A DNA stretch of 64,000 bases from Pseudoalteromonas sp. MSK9-3 (GCF_003590335.1 NZ_MIET01000024.1:186001-250000); one strand, 5' to 3'. Shown: positions 45,544 through 56,141, counted from the first letter of the stretch. Translations and numbers: made by a program. The notes: a model not told the origin generated them from the sequence alone.

Positions 45544-46518
45544 ATGAATACTGTCACACCGTGTGGTCATGAATTAACAACACGCTTGCTTGATCAAAAA
45601 AGCGAGTGTGCACTAGATAGCTGCTTTAATCGAGTGCTGAGTACCCTAACTCACGAGACGCAGGCGTGTGCGCTCTTTTTTAGTAAGCACTTTTCGCAGA
45701 TACATACACCTGTGGTCGTTTTTAACTCGTTGGATGAGCCCCTCTCCGACGACACTATCGACCTGCATCTTGCTAAGTTAAAAAAACTCAAACCCAGTAT
45801 TGAAGTACACCATTATCAAAAAATGAGTGTCTTTCCGGCAAAGTTTGAAAATAACCTACTGGGCTTTTTAGTAGTAAAAGCGACAAATAATGCGCTTAAA
45901 CCTTTTGAAAACCTCATCGCGCATTTGTTAAATGTGTATGTAAAGCAGCTTTCTACGCTGCATTACGCGTGTATTGACCCACTTTCTCAGTTGTTAAACC
46001 GTCAAACCTTTGAAGAAAAAGTGTTGAGCGTGGTTGCCCGAGATAATCACGCAGCAATGCGACAAGGGTATGCTGAGCGGTCTTGGTACTTAGCGATGTT
46101 AGATATAGATAACTTTAAGTTGGTTAACGATACATACGGGCATGTGATTGGTGATGAAGTTATTTTGCTGGTGGCGCAGTTGTTAAAAAATAACTTTAGA
46201 GCTGAAGATTACGTATTTCGCTATGGTGGTGAAGAGTTTGCTGTGCTTTTTCCAAGCCAAAATGCGCAGACCGCGTTTGAAGGACTTGATAGGATCCGAT
46301 CGCTCATCGCGGCAACGCGCTTTCCTCAGGTCGGTACTGTGACCGTGAGTGGGGGCTTTGTGACCTTGATTGATATTGGTCAAACTTCAGAGGCTGTGCA
46401 CCAGGCTGATCAAGCCTTATATTACTCTAAGCAGCATGGACGTAATAAAATGACATATTTTAATGACTTAGATATTAAGCCGTTAGAGCTCAATCAGAGC
46501 GATATTGAATTGTTTTAG
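45544..46518 (+). CDS. diguanylate cyclase (GGDEF)
   Basis: A 324-residue cytoplasmic protein with an unassigned N-terminal half and a GGDEF domain (about 150-315). The active site is G-G-E-E-F at 228-232, which is catalytically competent, so it should make cyclic di-GMP. M-L-D-I-D-N-F-K-L-V-N-D-T-Y-G-H is intact. No RxxD inhibitory site was noticed at its usual position. ATG 45544 has GAGG upstream. Confidence 0.9.
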   Translation: MNTVTPCGHELTTRLLDQKSECALDSCFNRVLSTLTHETQACALFFSKHFSQIHTPVVVFNSLDEPLSDDTIDLHLAKLKKLKPSIEVHHYQKMSVFPAKFENNLLGFLVVKATNNALKPFENLIAHLLNVYVKQLSTLHYACIDPLSQLLNRQTFEEKVLSVVARDNHAAMRQGYAERSWYLAMLDIDNFKLVNDTYGHVIGDEVILLVAQLLKNNFRAEDYVFRYGGEEFAVLFPSQNAQTAFEGLDRIRSLIAATRFPQVGTVTVSGGFVTLIDIGQTSEAVHQADQALYYSKQHGRNKMTYFNDLDIKPLELNQSDIELF

Positions 46519-46558
46519 CTTGTGATATGATATACCCATTATAGATATGGGGAAAAAT

Positions 46559-46924
46559 ATGAAATTTGTACGTTGGTTACTTGGACGCATCATCTTATTA
46601 CTTGATTTTATCTTCACTCCAAGCAGTAAAAAGCGCTCACCAGAGCAACAAAACATGCTTGATATGCAAACTGCGCAGTTTAAATTGTATCAATTTAAAG
46701 CCTGCCCTTTTTGCGTAAAGGTGCGTCGTGCGATAAAGCGTGAAGGGTTAAACATTGAAACGCGTGATGCAAAAGCAAATGATCAATATCGGCAAGAGTT
46801 AGCGGAGCAAGGGGGTAAAGTAAAAGTACCTTGTTTACGTATCGAGCAAAACAACAAAGTTACTTGGTTGTATGAATCGAGCGACATTGTCAGTTATCTG
46901 CAAAAACTTGATAACGCCGCATAA
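46559..46924 (+). CDS. glutaredoxin with N-terminal membrane helix
   Basis: A 121-residue protein. The first 20 residues are hydrophobic (W-L-L-G-R-I-I-L-L-L-D-F-I-F), probably a membrane anchor. The glutaredoxin domain (about 40-120) has the active-site C49-P-F-C52 and the K-V-P-C-L-R-I region with cis-Pro. It is probably a thiol-disulfide or glutathionylation enzyme at the inner membrane. Start is ATG 46559; ATG 46547 would add four residues. Confidence 0.85.
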   Translation: MKFVRWLLGRIILLLDFIFTPSSKKRSPEQQNMLDMQTAQFKLYQFKACPFCVKVRRAIKREGLNIETRDAKANDQYRQELAEQGGKVKVPCLRIEQNNKVTWLYESSDIVSYLQKLDNAA

Positions 46925-46956
46925 AGACTGCTCACAGAGCAATGAGAAAATTTGAG

Positions 46957-46995
46957 AATATGGGTTGGTATGCTAGCATACCAACCCATATTTTA
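46957..46995. terminator. perfect 36-bp palindrome, probable terminator
   Basis: AATATGGGTTGGTATGCT and its exact complement fill 46957-46992 without a loop spacer, followed by T-rich sequence. It lies between the glutaredoxin gene and gltX. Confidence 0.75.
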
Positions 46996-47020
46996 TTGTC
47001 TGATATTTAAGAGAATCCAC

Positions 47021-48505
47021 ATGACTATCCGTACTCGTGTAGCCCCGTCGCCGACGGGTGATCCGCATTTAGGCACCGCTTATATTGCGCTTTTTAATTA
47101 CTGTTTTGCTAAGCAGCAAGGTGGTGAGTTTGTATTACGTATTGAAGATACGGACCAAGTGCGCAGCACCCCAGAATCAGAACAAGCGATTATGGATAGC
47201 TTACGTTGGTTAGGTTTAGAGTGGGATCATGGCCCGGATATTGGTGGCGAGTTTGGCCCATATCGCCAATCAGAGCGCAGCGAAATATACAAAAAATATG
47301 CACACCAGCTGGTTGAGCAAGGCAAAGCTTTTTATTGTTTTGCGACCTCTGAAGAGCTAGATCAAATGCGTGAAGAGCAAATGGCTGAAGGGTTGCGTCC
47401 AAAATATGATGGACGTGGTTTACTGCTAACTGAAGAGCAAATTAAAGCGAACTTAGACGAAGGTAAGCCTTATGTGATTCGTATGAAGATCCCAGCCGAA
47501 GGCACCTTTAAGTTTAATGACTATCTGCGTGATGAAATAGAGATCCCGTGGGAAAATGTCGACATGCAGGTGCTACTTAAAGCTGATGGATTCCCAACGT
47601 ATTTCTTAGCGAATGTGGTTGATGATCACCATATGCAGATCAGTCATATTTTCCGCGGGGAAGAGTGGATCAACTCAGCCCCTAAGTTGCTGAAATTATA
47701 CGAAGACTTTGGTTGGGAAGCGCCAGTGTTAGGTCACCTTCCATTGTTACGCAACCCTGATAAGTCTAAATTGTCGAAGCGTAAGAACCCCACTTCAATT
47801 AATTATTACAAAGAGATGGGTTTTTTACCTGAGGCTGTACTTAATTATCTTGGTCGTATGGGTTGGTCTATGCCTGATGAGCGTGAAAAATTCACGTTAG
47901 CAGAAATGATTGAACATTTTGACATGAAACGAGTTTCATTGGGTGGCCCGGTATTTGATGTTGATAAGTTAAGCTGGTTAAACGGCCTTTGGATCCGTGA
48001 AAACCTCACTGACGAACAACTTATTCAGCGTTTTGTGGATTGGAAGTTTAACGGTGAAACGCTAGCACGAATTTTACCTGAAGCGAAAGCGCGTATTAAC
48101 ACCTTGTCTGACTTGGTTGATTTGGCTGGTCACTTTGTAGGGGGGATCCCTGAATATGACCCTGCGTTGCTAACGGCGGGTAAAGCGGATGAAGAGGTTG
48201 TTCGTCAGGCGTTACAGTTCTTTATTTGGGAACTTGAAAGCTTACGTAGCTGGGAAAAAAGCGAAATTTTTGCGATTGCAAAATCAGTGTCTACGTTCCA
48301 TGAATTAAAAATTAAAGACTTCTTAGAGCCAATCTTTGTGGCGGTTACAGGTAAAGCATCTTCAACTTCGGTATTGGATGCAATGGAAATCTTAGGCTCA
48401 GATCTGTCAAGAGCACGTTTACGTGTTGCGCTAGGGCATATTGGCGTATCGAAGAAACAAGCTAAAAAGCTTGAAAAAGCCTATAGAGATTACCCTGCTT
48501 CATAA
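47021..48505 (+). CDS. gltX: GltX, glutamyl-tRNA synthetase
   Basis: Charges tRNA-Glu. Class I synthetase with the HIGH-type motif [11 protein letters not shown] at about 8-18 and K-L-S-K-R at about 250-254. The C-terminal anticodon-binding domain follows. ATG 47021 gives 494 residues; an upstream frame extension to 46952 runs through the terminator and is not used. Confidence 0.96.
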   Translation: MTIRTRVAPSPTGDPHLGTAYIALFNYCFAKQQGGEFVLRIEDTDQVRSTPESEQAIMDSLRWLGLEWDHGPDIGGEFGPYRQSERSEIYKKYAHQLVEQGKAFYCFATSEELDQMREEQMAEGLRPKYDGRGLLLTEEQIKANLDEGKPYVIRMKIPAEGTFKFNDYLRDEIEIPWENVDMQVLLKADGFPTYFLANVVDDHHMQISHIFRGEEWINSAPKLLKLYEDFGWEAPVLGHLPLLRNPDKSKLSKRKNPTSINYYKEMGFLPEAVLNYLGRMGWSMPDEREKFTLAEMIEHFDMKRVSLGGPVFDVDKLSWLNGLWIRENLTDEQLIQRFVDWKFNGETLARILPEAKARINTLSDLVDLAGHFVGGIPEYDPALLTAGKADEEVVRQALQFFIWELESLRSWEKSEIFAIAKSVSTFHELKIKDFLEPIFVAVTGKASSTSVLDAMEILGSDLSRARLRVALGHIGVSKKQAKKLEKAYRDYPAS

Positions 48506-48532
48506 TTCAACTGATTGAATTTTATAATTAAA

Positions 48533-48562
48533 AAGCCACCTTAAATCTAGGTGGTTTTTTTT
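48533..48562 (+). terminator. Rho-independent terminator of gltX
   Basis: Stem AAGCCACCT / AGGTGGTTT with a seven-base loop and a run of eight T. Confidence 0.9.
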
Positions 48563-48648
48563 ATGCTTAAATTTAAACAGATTCGACCTCTTATTGTAAA
48601 TATTCTGATAACATGGCGCGGTTTTATAACTGATCAAAGAAAGAGTAT

Positions 48649-49341
48649 ATGTTAAGTCGTTTTTACCAAGAGCAAGGCGAGCACGTGGTGATCACCCGTG
48701 AACAAGGTAGTTTATTTGCAAAGCAAGTTGCAGATGATTTTAATCCATTGCATGACGTTGATGCTAAAAAGTTTTGTGTTCCTGGCGACTTACTTTTTTC
48801 TTTGGTTTTAGCCCGTTATGGGGTCAGTGAAAATATGCAGTTTTCATTTGTTGGCATGGTAGATGAATCGTCTTTATTGAGCTTTCCGCAAGGCAGTGAC
48901 GCCTTTGATATTACCTCAAATGATAAAGTGATGATGTCGGTAAAACGAGAGGGCGAAGCGAACTTATGCCCAACGTTAATTGACAGTTTGACCAAGAACT
49001 ATGTTGAGTTTTCTGGCACTGCATTTCCGCATGTTATTATTCCTTTAATGGCAGAGCAAGGGGTTATGATAAACCCTGCACGTCCTATGGTAATTTATGA
49101 ATCAATGGCGATTCATTTAGATGATAAATCTATTTCTCAGGTGGAGCTAGCTGCTGATACACCGGAATTTAGCTACGAAGGTAAACGCGGTAAAATTATT
49201 TTACGCTTTAAGTTATTAAGTAACGGTCAGCAAGTTGGTCGGGGTGAAAAGCATATGTTGGTGTCAGGTATTCGTGAATACTGCCAAGATATGGTTGATG
49301 ATTTAATTACATATTACAACAACAGAAAAGCCACACTATAA
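48649..49341 (+). CDS. DUF3581 family protein
   Basis: 230 residues. D-D-F-N-P-L-H-D near residue 31-38 recalls the hotdog-fold MaoC dehydratase motif, as in the DUF3581 family common in Alteromonadales and Vibrionales. A-R-P-M-V-I-Y-E-S-M and the late hydrophobic strands fit. Role unknown. It has no operon partner. Confidence 0.78.
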   Translation: MLSRFYQEQGEHVVITREQGSLFAKQVADDFNPLHDVDAKKFCVPGDLLFSLVLARYGVSENMQFSFVGMVDESSLLSFPQGSDAFDITSNDKVMMSVKREGEANLCPTLIDSLTKNYVEFSGTAFPHVIIPLMAEQGVMINPARPMVIYESMAIHLDDKSISQVELAADTPEFSYEGKRGKIILRFKLLSNGQQVGRGEKHMLVSGIREYCQDMVDDLITYYNNRKATL

Positions 49342-49441
49342 ACGCACGTTGCCGTGAATATTGATAGTGACGCCTGATGCGGGCATCTGTTGCACGCATT
49401 TGTTATACTGCAGCCAATTTATTTGTCTGTGAGTCGTCACT

Positions 49442-50677
49442 ATGTCATTCCAATCTTTGCAGTTAGCGCCTGAGCTTGATCAGGCCTTAGCGACACTGCA
49501 GTTTTCTGTCCCCACGCCAATACAACAGCAAAGCATTCCTCTGGTGCTTGAAGGGCATGATTTATTAGCAACAGCACAAACCGGTACGGGCAAAACTGCG
49601 GCTTTCATGTTGCCAATCTTACATCGCCTTTTAAAAGAACCTGAACACAATGGTAAGGTAAGGGCTTTAGTGTTGGCACCAACCAGAGAGCTTGCTCAGC
49701 AAGTTGCAGCTAATAGTGAAGCGTACGCTCAATACACAGGTTTAAAAGTCGCGTGTATTTACGGCGGGGCGAATATTAGTCCACAAGAGAAGGCACTCAA
49801 AGCAGGTGTTGATGTTGTTGTTGCAACTCCAGGTCGGTTACTTGATCACTTGCTAAAGGGGACTTTAAAATTAGACAAGGTATCTCACTTGGTCTTTGAT
49901 GAAGCCGACCGTATGCTTGATATGGGGTTTATTGGTGAAATTAAGCGCATTATGCGTCATTTACCAGAACAAAGACAAACGCTGCTATTTTCAGCCACCC
50001 TCGATGAACAAGTACAAAAATTGGCGGCACAATGGCTTGCCAAGCCGCAGCGAGTGGGTGTAGATCCAGAGAATAGCGCAGCCGAAAAAGTAGAACAGCT
50101 ATTTTATGCGGTCGATGATGATAGAAAGCGTGAGCTGATGTCACATCTTATCGGGAAGAATAATTGGCAGCAGGTGCTTATTTTTACTCGAACGAAAAAT
50201 ATGGCCGATGAATATGCCAAAGAACTGAATAAAGACGGCTTGCCAACCTTAGCCATTCATGGTGATAAATCGCAAGGTGCCCGCGATAAAGCGTTGGCAC
50301 AATTTAAGTCAGGTAAAACGCGAGTACTGGTCGCGACTGATGTTGCCGCACGTGGGATAGATATTGTTGATTTAAACTATGTGATAAACGCACAGCTCCC
50401 CTTCGTTGCAGAAGATTATATCCATCGCATAGGGCGGACTGGGCGCGCAGGTAAAGCTGGGATGGCATTATCGTTGGTCAGCGTTGATGAGCAGTGGTTA
50501 TTAGAAGAGCTTGAGGTGTTACTTGATGAACGCCTCACACCGCAATGGTTACAAGGTTATGAACCCGACTTAACGAAGGAGCCCAAAGATAACCGAAAAA
50601 ACTCAGCGAAAGCACGTAAGCAACGCGATAAAAAACATATTTTAGGTAAGCGAGATCAGCGACGCCGTAAAAAATAA
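49442..50677 (+). CDS. DEAD-box ATP-dependent RNA helicase
   Basis: 411 residues with every core motif: Q motif F-x-x-P-T-P-I-Q-Q, Walker A with G-T-G-K-T at 48-52, D-E-A-D at 153-156, S-A-T, and H-R-I-G-R-T-G-R-A-G. A basic C-terminal tail of about 35 residues follows. This resembles the RhlE/SrmB group involved in ribosome assembly or RNA decay; the exact orthologue is not clear. Confidence 0.94.
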   Translation: MSFQSLQLAPELDQALATLQFSVPTPIQQQSIPLVLEGHDLLATAQTGTGKTAAFMLPILHRLLKEPEHNGKVRALVLAPTRELAQQVAANSEAYAQYTGLKVACIYGGANISPQEKALKAGVDVVVATPGRLLDHLLKGTLKLDKVSHLVFDEADRMLDMGFIGEIKRIMRHLPEQRQTLLFSATLDEQVQKLAAQWLAKPQRVGVDPENSAAEKVEQLFYAVDDDRKRELMSHLIGKNNWQQVLIFTRTKNMADEYAKELNKDGLPTLAIHGDKSQGARDKALAQFKSGKTRVLVATDVAARGIDIVDLNYVINAQLPFVAEDYIHRIGRTGRAGKAGMALSLVSVDEQWLLEELEVLLDERLTPQWLQGYEPDLTKEPKDNRKNSAKARKQRDKKHILGKRDQRRRKK

Positions 50678-50773
50678 ATGAGTTAACTCTGTATTAATGC
50701 GACAGGTTTGATGTTTTGTTGGTATGCTTATTAAGCAAGAGGCAACGGACATAGGCACACAAGAGACTGTCGC

Positions 50774-51733
50774 ATGGATACTGATCCTGAGTTACTAGAA
50801 CAGACTAAATCACAAGAGACGCTCGCGAAATGGCAAAAAACCATTGATTTAATGGCGCGAGTGTTTAATGCCCCCGCCGGGTTTATAGTACAAGCTCAAC
50901 AAGATGGGTATTCTGTACTGGTCGCTAATCGTAATGAAAAGAACCCTTATTCAGCCGGTGGTGTTATTCCACTCGACACCAATATTTTTTGTAAAAAAGT
51001 GGTGTTAGATAATGCACCATTATATGAACGCCATGCGAGTACGAATCAGCGGTGGGATACAAACCCAGAGGTGAGTGAAGATGGGTTCGAATCGTATTTA
51101 GGGGTTCCTATTCGGTGGCCTGACGGTAGCGCATTTGGCACGTTATGCGTGATGGATTTTAAAATCACCGCGTATGATATTAATTTACAGGAATTAATAG
51201 AGCATCTACGAGATATGCTCGAAGATGATTTGATTTTAATTCACCGCTTTAGCCAAATGCGCCATATTGCCATGCTCGACCCCTTAACCAATATTTATAA
51301 TCGACGTGCAGTTGTGACACTCGCGGAGCATAAACGTGATATTGCTCTTAAAATGCATATGTACTTTTACTGTATTTTTATTGACCTGAATGAGTTCAAG
51401 GCCGTAAATGATCAGTATGGTCACCCTGTTGGTGATAAAGTGTTAAATGGGTTAGCTACAGCTATAAAGGCGGTAAGTCGTGATGATGATTTAGCTGGGC
51501 GTATGGGCGGAGATGAGTTTTTAATGTTTGTTCAAGGGCCATCTGGTGACTGGGTAAATGATTTGATGCAACGTTTAACCACGGAATTTGAGCAATTGCT
51601 GTTAGCACAAAACCTACCTAATGTGGTGTTTAGCTATGGGCATGCTATGACCGACGATAAGTTTTTTGACTTACAACAATTAATTAGCCTAGCTGATAAA
51701 GCTATGTATCAAGCTAAGACTGAAAAGTCTTAA
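50774..51733 (+). CDS. GAF-GGDEF diguanylate cyclase
   Basis: 319 residues. The GAF domain (about 20-155) has F-x-S-Y-L-G-V-P-I-R and F-G-T-L-C-V-M-D. It is joined to a GGDEF domain (165-315) with an intact G-G-D-E-F at 245-249, so it should make cyclic di-GMP in response to an unknown small molecule. A cyclase active site is also present in the protein at 45.5 kb; these are separate genes. Confidence 0.92.
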   Translation: MDTDPELLEQTKSQETLAKWQKTIDLMARVFNAPAGFIVQAQQDGYSVLVANRNEKNPYSAGGVIPLDTNIFCKKVVLDNAPLYERHASTNQRWDTNPEVSEDGFESYLGVPIRWPDGSAFGTLCVMDFKITAYDINLQELIEHLRDMLEDDLILIHRFSQMRHIAMLDPLTNIYNRRAVVTLAEHKRDIALKMHMYFYCIFIDLNEFKAVNDQYGHPVGDKVLNGLATAIKAVSRDDDLAGRMGGDEFLMFVQGPSGDWVNDLMQRLTTEFEQLLLAQNLPNVVFSYGHAMTDDKFFDLQQLISLADKAMYQAKTEKS

Positions 51734-51759
51734 CCCAATACACAAAAGCACGCTGCGTG

Positions 51760-52725
51760 TTATGCAATTTGCTTCTCAGCTAAGTTCAATTCCATAGTGG
51801 CCTTGAGTAAGCGGTAAAGGTTTATTGATGCATCTATTTCTTCTTTACGGTTGGTTAAGCTTTCAATATTCAGCCCTAAAGGGACATTCAATCGTGCGCA
51901 GCTTTGTAAGATTAAATCTAAGTTTTCACGACAAATGCGGATTGATTCACTCAACGGATTTTGTGAGTCAAGCATGCGCCACTTGGTTGCATCTGGCACC
52001 GAGATACCCAACCACTCCATAAATTCAAGCGTCTTTTGTCCGCCACAGGGCGTAAACGTTAAAATAATACGTTTAGGTGTATCGCCTTGTTGCTTGCAAG
52101 TTCTTGCGTAGCTGGTGATTAAGTCGATAGTTTCTTGGGGGTTATAGACTGCTTGAGATATAAAAAATTCACAGCCTTGCGCTGTTTTTTCAATTAAACG
52201 TTGCTGTTCGTTCTTTTTACTCGCGTGGCGCTCGGCAATCGTGACGCCCCCGAGAAAAAATGATTCTTGATGTGCAGCCAAGGCTTTATAGGCATCGGGT
52301 AAGCTTAATCGAATGTCGCCAGTAGAGGATGGACTGCCAACAAGGACTAGGTTATCTAATCCAAATTTGTCTTTTGTGTCGCTTAGCCACTCATTAAATT
52401 GTGACGCATCACGCTGTGCCACGCTTTTGTAGGTGATCACATCTAATTGAGATAACTCCCTAATGAGCTGGCTATATTCACATGGATCAACCGTATGTTT
52501 AAACGGGAAAGGGCGAGGGGCTTGTGTGCGACTACTTTCATCTTGAATATCATAGATAACGACACCGTCGTACTCTATTTCGTGTAAACGAGCCAGCAGC
52601 TTATTGGCAATGGTTTCTAATTGAGCTCTATCAGTACCTTGCTTTGGTGGGGTAGTACCAATCAAGTAAACGCCCTGATTTGGGTCTTGTATTTTGTCTT
52701 GCAGTGATAAAGCCATAATCCTCAT
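51760..52725 (-). CDS. methylenetetrahydrofolate reductase-like protein
   Basis: 321 residues with a TIM-barrel pattern of MTHFR: strands L-V-L-V-G-S-P-S-S, G-G-V-T-I-A-E-R-H, and E-F-F-I-S-Q-A-V-Y-N-P. It differs from E. coli MetF in key regions (no F-x-F-F-P-P-K near the N-terminus, G-T-T-P-P-K instead). It is therefore probably a paralogue rather than the biosynthetic MetF. The first ATG has TAGG upstream; ATG 52716 is also possible. Confidence 0.65.
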   Translation of the reverse strand: MRIMALSLQDKIQDPNQGVYLIGTTPPKQGTDRAQLETIANKLLARLHEIEYDGVVIYDIQDESSRTQAPRPFPFKHTVDPCEYSQLIRELSQLDVITYKSVAQRDASQFNEWLSDTKDKFGLDNLVLVGSPSSTGDIRLSLPDAYKALAAHQESFFLGGVTIAERHASKKNEQQRLIEKTAQGCEFFISQAVYNPQETIDLITSYARTCKQQGDTPKRIILTFTPCGGQKTLEFMEWLGISVPDATKWRMLDSQNPLSESIRICRENLDLILQSCARLNVPLGLNIESLTNRKEEIDASINLYRLLKATMELNLAEKQIA

Positions 52726-52973
52726 TCCAGCCTAAAGTCGTTTTGATGGGTATAATATAGCAGCCATTTAGACGTCTAGATAGATTTTTTTATTGAAACT
52801 TACTCAACAACCATGAATTAGACGCATATTCTTAATTAGTCTACTGAAATTTATCGACATATTTTTTTACATAAATCTGCCTTTTTTGGGTATAACCCTT
52901 GTTAATTTACGGCATAATTGCATGGTTAAACTAGCCACCGCGCTAGTTAAAAAAATAATTTTTAAGGACACAT

Positions 52974-55844
52974 ATGAAATTTAAACTATTGGCAACCAGC
53001 CTAGCGGTAACACTCGCATTAACTGGCTGTGTAAGTAACAGTGCGAACAACAGTACACCTGTGGCTAGCGTAGCAAATGCCAGTGATAAAGTGTTTTCAC
53101 AAGATTACCTAATTGAAGAGCTTGAGAATGGCTTACGAGTCATGGTGGTAAAAACGGATTACCCTGATGTGGTGTCATTACAGATCCCAGTATCTGTGGG
53201 CTCGCGTGATGAAGTAGAGGCAGGTAAAACCGGTTTTGCCCACTTCTTTGAACATATGATGTTTAAAGGATCTGAAAAGTACCCTCAAGAAGTGTACTCA
53301 GATATATTGAAAAACTCAGGTGTTGATAATCGCGCATATACAACCAATGATTTTACTAATTACTATTTGAGCTTTTCAAAAGAACATTTAAACAAAGTCC
53401 TTGAAATTGAAGCTGACATATTTCAAAACTTGTCATACACCGAAGAGCAGTTTCGTACTGAAGCTCTGACTGTAAAAGGCGAGTATTTAAAGAACAATGC
53501 AAACCCAGTGCGTAAGTTATTATCGGCGGTACGTAACGAGGCCTTCGATAAGCATACCTATAAACACACCACAATGGGCTTTTTCAAAGATATTGAAGCG
53601 ATGCCAGATCAAATGGCGTATGGGCAAACCTTCTTTGAGCGCTTTTATAAACCAGAATATGTATCAATGGTGATTGTTGGTGACGTTGATCCACAAGAAA
53701 CCATGAAAGCGGTCAAGCAGCATTGGGGGAATTGGAAAAAAGGTGACTTCAAAGCAGAGGTGCCTGTTGAGCCAAAACAAACTGAGGCAAAATATGTCCA
53801 TGAGCAATTTGAAGGTATGCCTGGTCATTGGTTATTAGTTTCTTATAAAGGCACTTCATGGGTGCCAGAGAAGAAAGACCGAGCGGCGCTAGATCTGATC
53901 TCAGAGTTATACTTTGGTAAAAACTCAGCGTTGTATCAAGAGCTTGTTGTTGACAAACAAATCGCTAGTCAAATGTTCCCGTATAATGCAGAAACGAAAG
54001 ATCCAGGGCTATTGCACGTATTTGTTAAAGTTGAAAAAGAGCAAGACTTAATAGTTGTACGAGATGCAATTAACCGCACTTATGCTAGTGCGCGCACTGA
54101 GTTGGTTGATGCTGATAAATTGGCTGCGTTAAAATCAAATAGAAAATATAGCTTTATTAATGGCCTTGATTCATCACAAGCGATAGCATCTACGCTTGCA
54201 CGTTATATGCATTTTGAGCGTGATCCTGAAGTGATTAATCAATTATACCAATCGGCTGATTCAGTGACGCCAGAAGATATCCGCACTATCGCGAATGAAT
54301 ATTTTGTCGACAGTGGGCGTACGACAGTTACTATGTCAGATCTTGCTAAGGTATCAGGGTTCGAGCGTGAAGTTTCACTGAATACGCTGGTTACAGACTC
54401 AAAACAGCCAGTAGAACGTCACTTTAAGTTACTTGATAAAACCAATACCTCTCCACTTGTTGACGTGAACTTATTGTTTTATACAGGTGCCGCAGCTGAT
54501 CCTGTTGGTAAAAAAGGGGTGGCAGCACTGACTGCGGCTATGCTTGCAAAAGGCGGCTCGCAAACTAAAACGTATAAAGAGATTCAAACGGCGCTTTACC
54601 CAATTGCAGGCAGTTTTAATTACCAAATTGATAAAGAAATGATTTCATTGCGCGGGCGTGTTCACAAAGATAATGCCCAGCAATGGTATGACTTAGTCAG
54701 TAGGCAACTACTTGACCCAGGTTTTAGAGAAGATGACTTTAAACGTTTGAAGAAAGAGTTGATAGACGGCATTAAAGCGGGCTTAAAATCGTCTAATGAT
54801 GAAGAATTAGGTAAAGAGGTGCTTTATCATAAACTTTATCAAGGCCACCCATATGAAAGTTATAACTTTGGTGATTTGTCTGATTTAGATGCGTTAACGT
54901 TAGACGATGTGAAAGCTTTTTACCGCAGTGAGTTTACTCAGGCTAAATTAAATGTGGGGATCACTGGTGCGTTATCTGAAAAAGTAAAAGCTCAACTTCT
55001 AGATGATTTAGCAACGCTACCAAAAGGTGATGAAGCACGTTTGATGGTACCTGATGCGCCAATATTAACAGGTCGTCACGCTACAATTATCGAGAAAAAT
55101 GCTAAATCTACCGCTGTGTCGTTTGGTTTCCCTATCGATACAATACGCAGTTCTAAAGATTGGACCGCATTGTGGCTAGTGCGATCATACTTTGGTGAGC
55201 ACCGTAGTTCGAATAGCTTTTTGTATAAGCGCATTCGTCAAACTCGTGGTATGAACTATGGTGATTACGCATATATTGAATACTTCCCACGTGGTATGTT
55301 CCAAACAAAGCCTGATGCGAACTTAGGCCGTTCAGAGCAGATTTTCCAAATTTGGTTACGTCCTCTTCGTTCGAATAACGATGCTCACTTTGCAACACGC
55401 GTTGCACAATTTGAGCTAGATAAGTTAATTGAGCAAGGGATGACTGATAAAGACTTTAATGCGACGCGAAACTTCTTAAGTAATTACGTTCCGCAGCTAG
55501 TTGCAAGTCAAGATCGCCAATTAGGATATGCACTCGATAGTGAATATTACAACACGGAAAGCTTTGTTGAATATGTTCGTAAACAACTTTCCAATTTGAC
55601 GGTGGAAGATGTCAATCGCGTGATATCTGACACACTACAAACTGACAATATGCATTATGTTTTCATCACTGGTGATGGTAAAGATATGGCACAGCGTTTG
55701 GCGTCGGAGCAAGTATCTTCGCTTAAATACAATACGAATAAGCCAGCATCGCTGATTAATGAAGACAAGCAGATTGAAAAGTATAAGCTTGCCATTCCAT
55801 CAGGCAATATAACGGTGGAAGATGTAAAAACTGTTTTTGAATAA
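52974..55844 (+). CDS. M16 family zinc metalloprotease lipoprotein
   Basis: 956 residues, signal peptide with lipobox L-T-G-C (Cys19), then two M16 pitrilysin-type halves. The first half has the inverted zinc motif H90-F-F-E93-H94 and the later R-T-E-A-L-T-V-K-G-E ligand region. The second half lacks the motif, as expected. It is probably anchored in the periplasm or outer membrane. The substrate is unknown. A clear terminator follows. Confidence 0.9.
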   Translation: MKFKLLATSLAVTLALTGCVSNSANNSTPVASVANASDKVFSQDYLIEELENGLRVMVVKTDYPDVVSLQIPVSVGSRDEVEAGKTGFAHFFEHMMFKGSEKYPQEVYSDILKNSGVDNRAYTTNDFTNYYLSFSKEHLNKVLEIEADIFQNLSYTEEQFRTEALTVKGEYLKNNANPVRKLLSAVRNEAFDKHTYKHTTMGFFKDIEAMPDQMAYGQTFFERFYKPEYVSMVIVGDVDPQETMKAVKQHWGNWKKGDFKAEVPVEPKQTEAKYVHEQFEGMPGHWLLVSYKGTSWVPEKKDRAALDLISELYFGKNSALYQELVVDKQIASQMFPYNAETKDPGLLHVFVKVEKEQDLIVVRDAINRTYASARTELVDADKLAALKSNRKYSFINGLDSSQAIASTLARYMHFERDPEVINQLYQSADSVTPEDIRTIANEYFVDSGRTTVTMSDLAKVSGFEREVSLNTLVTDSKQPVERHFKLLDKTNTSPLVDVNLLFYTGAAADPVGKKGVAALTAAMLAKGGSQTKTYKEIQTALYPIAGSFNYQIDKEMISLRGRVHKDNAQQWYDLVSRQLLDPGFREDDFKRLKKELIDGIKAGLKSSNDEELGKEVLYHKLYQGHPYESYNFGDLSDLDALTLDDVKAFYRSEFTQAKLNVGITGALSEKVKAQLLDDLATLPKGDEARLMVPDAPILTGRHATIIEKNAKSTAVSFGFPIDTIRSSKDWTALWLVRSYFGEHRSSNSFLYKRIRQTRGMNYGDYAYIEYFPRGMFQTKPDANLGRSEQIFQIWLRPLRSNNDAHFATRVAQFELDKLIEQGMTDKDFNATRNFLSNYVPQLVASQDRQLGYALDSEYYNTESFVEYVRKQLSNLTVEDVNRVISDTLQTDNMHYVFITGDGKDMAQRLASEQVSSLKYNTNKPASLINEDKQIEKYKLAIPSGNITVEDVKTVFE

Positions 55845-55873
55845 TTAACAGCTTTACGTGATGCTTTAACGAG

Positions 55874-55906
55874 AAATGGCCATAATTAATTTATGGCCAT
55901 TTTTAT
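55874..55906 (+). terminator. Rho-independent terminator after M16 protease
   Basis: 11-bp stem AAATGGCCATA / TATGGCCATTT with a seven-base loop and a T-run. Confidence 0.88.
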
Positions 55907-56141
55907 ATTTGAGTGAAAAATTGTAATAAATGCTATTTATTACAATGAGATGCTAGATTCTCGTTATACGTGCTTTGTATCACATTAAGTACACCGATAT
56001 GGTACATAGATAAAAGCGATAATATTGCTCTATACAGAGCAGTTTGTTATAAGTAATAGCGAGAAGGTTTGCAATAGCAGTAACATATCTTGTGTTAAGC
56101 CGTTAAAATCTGCAAGTATTAGCAATAGTTAGGTTTTCCTT

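Noticed and set aside
46952..47020. N-terminal extension of gltX
   Set aside because: It runs through the perfect palindrome terminator and precedes the canonical GltX start at 47021.
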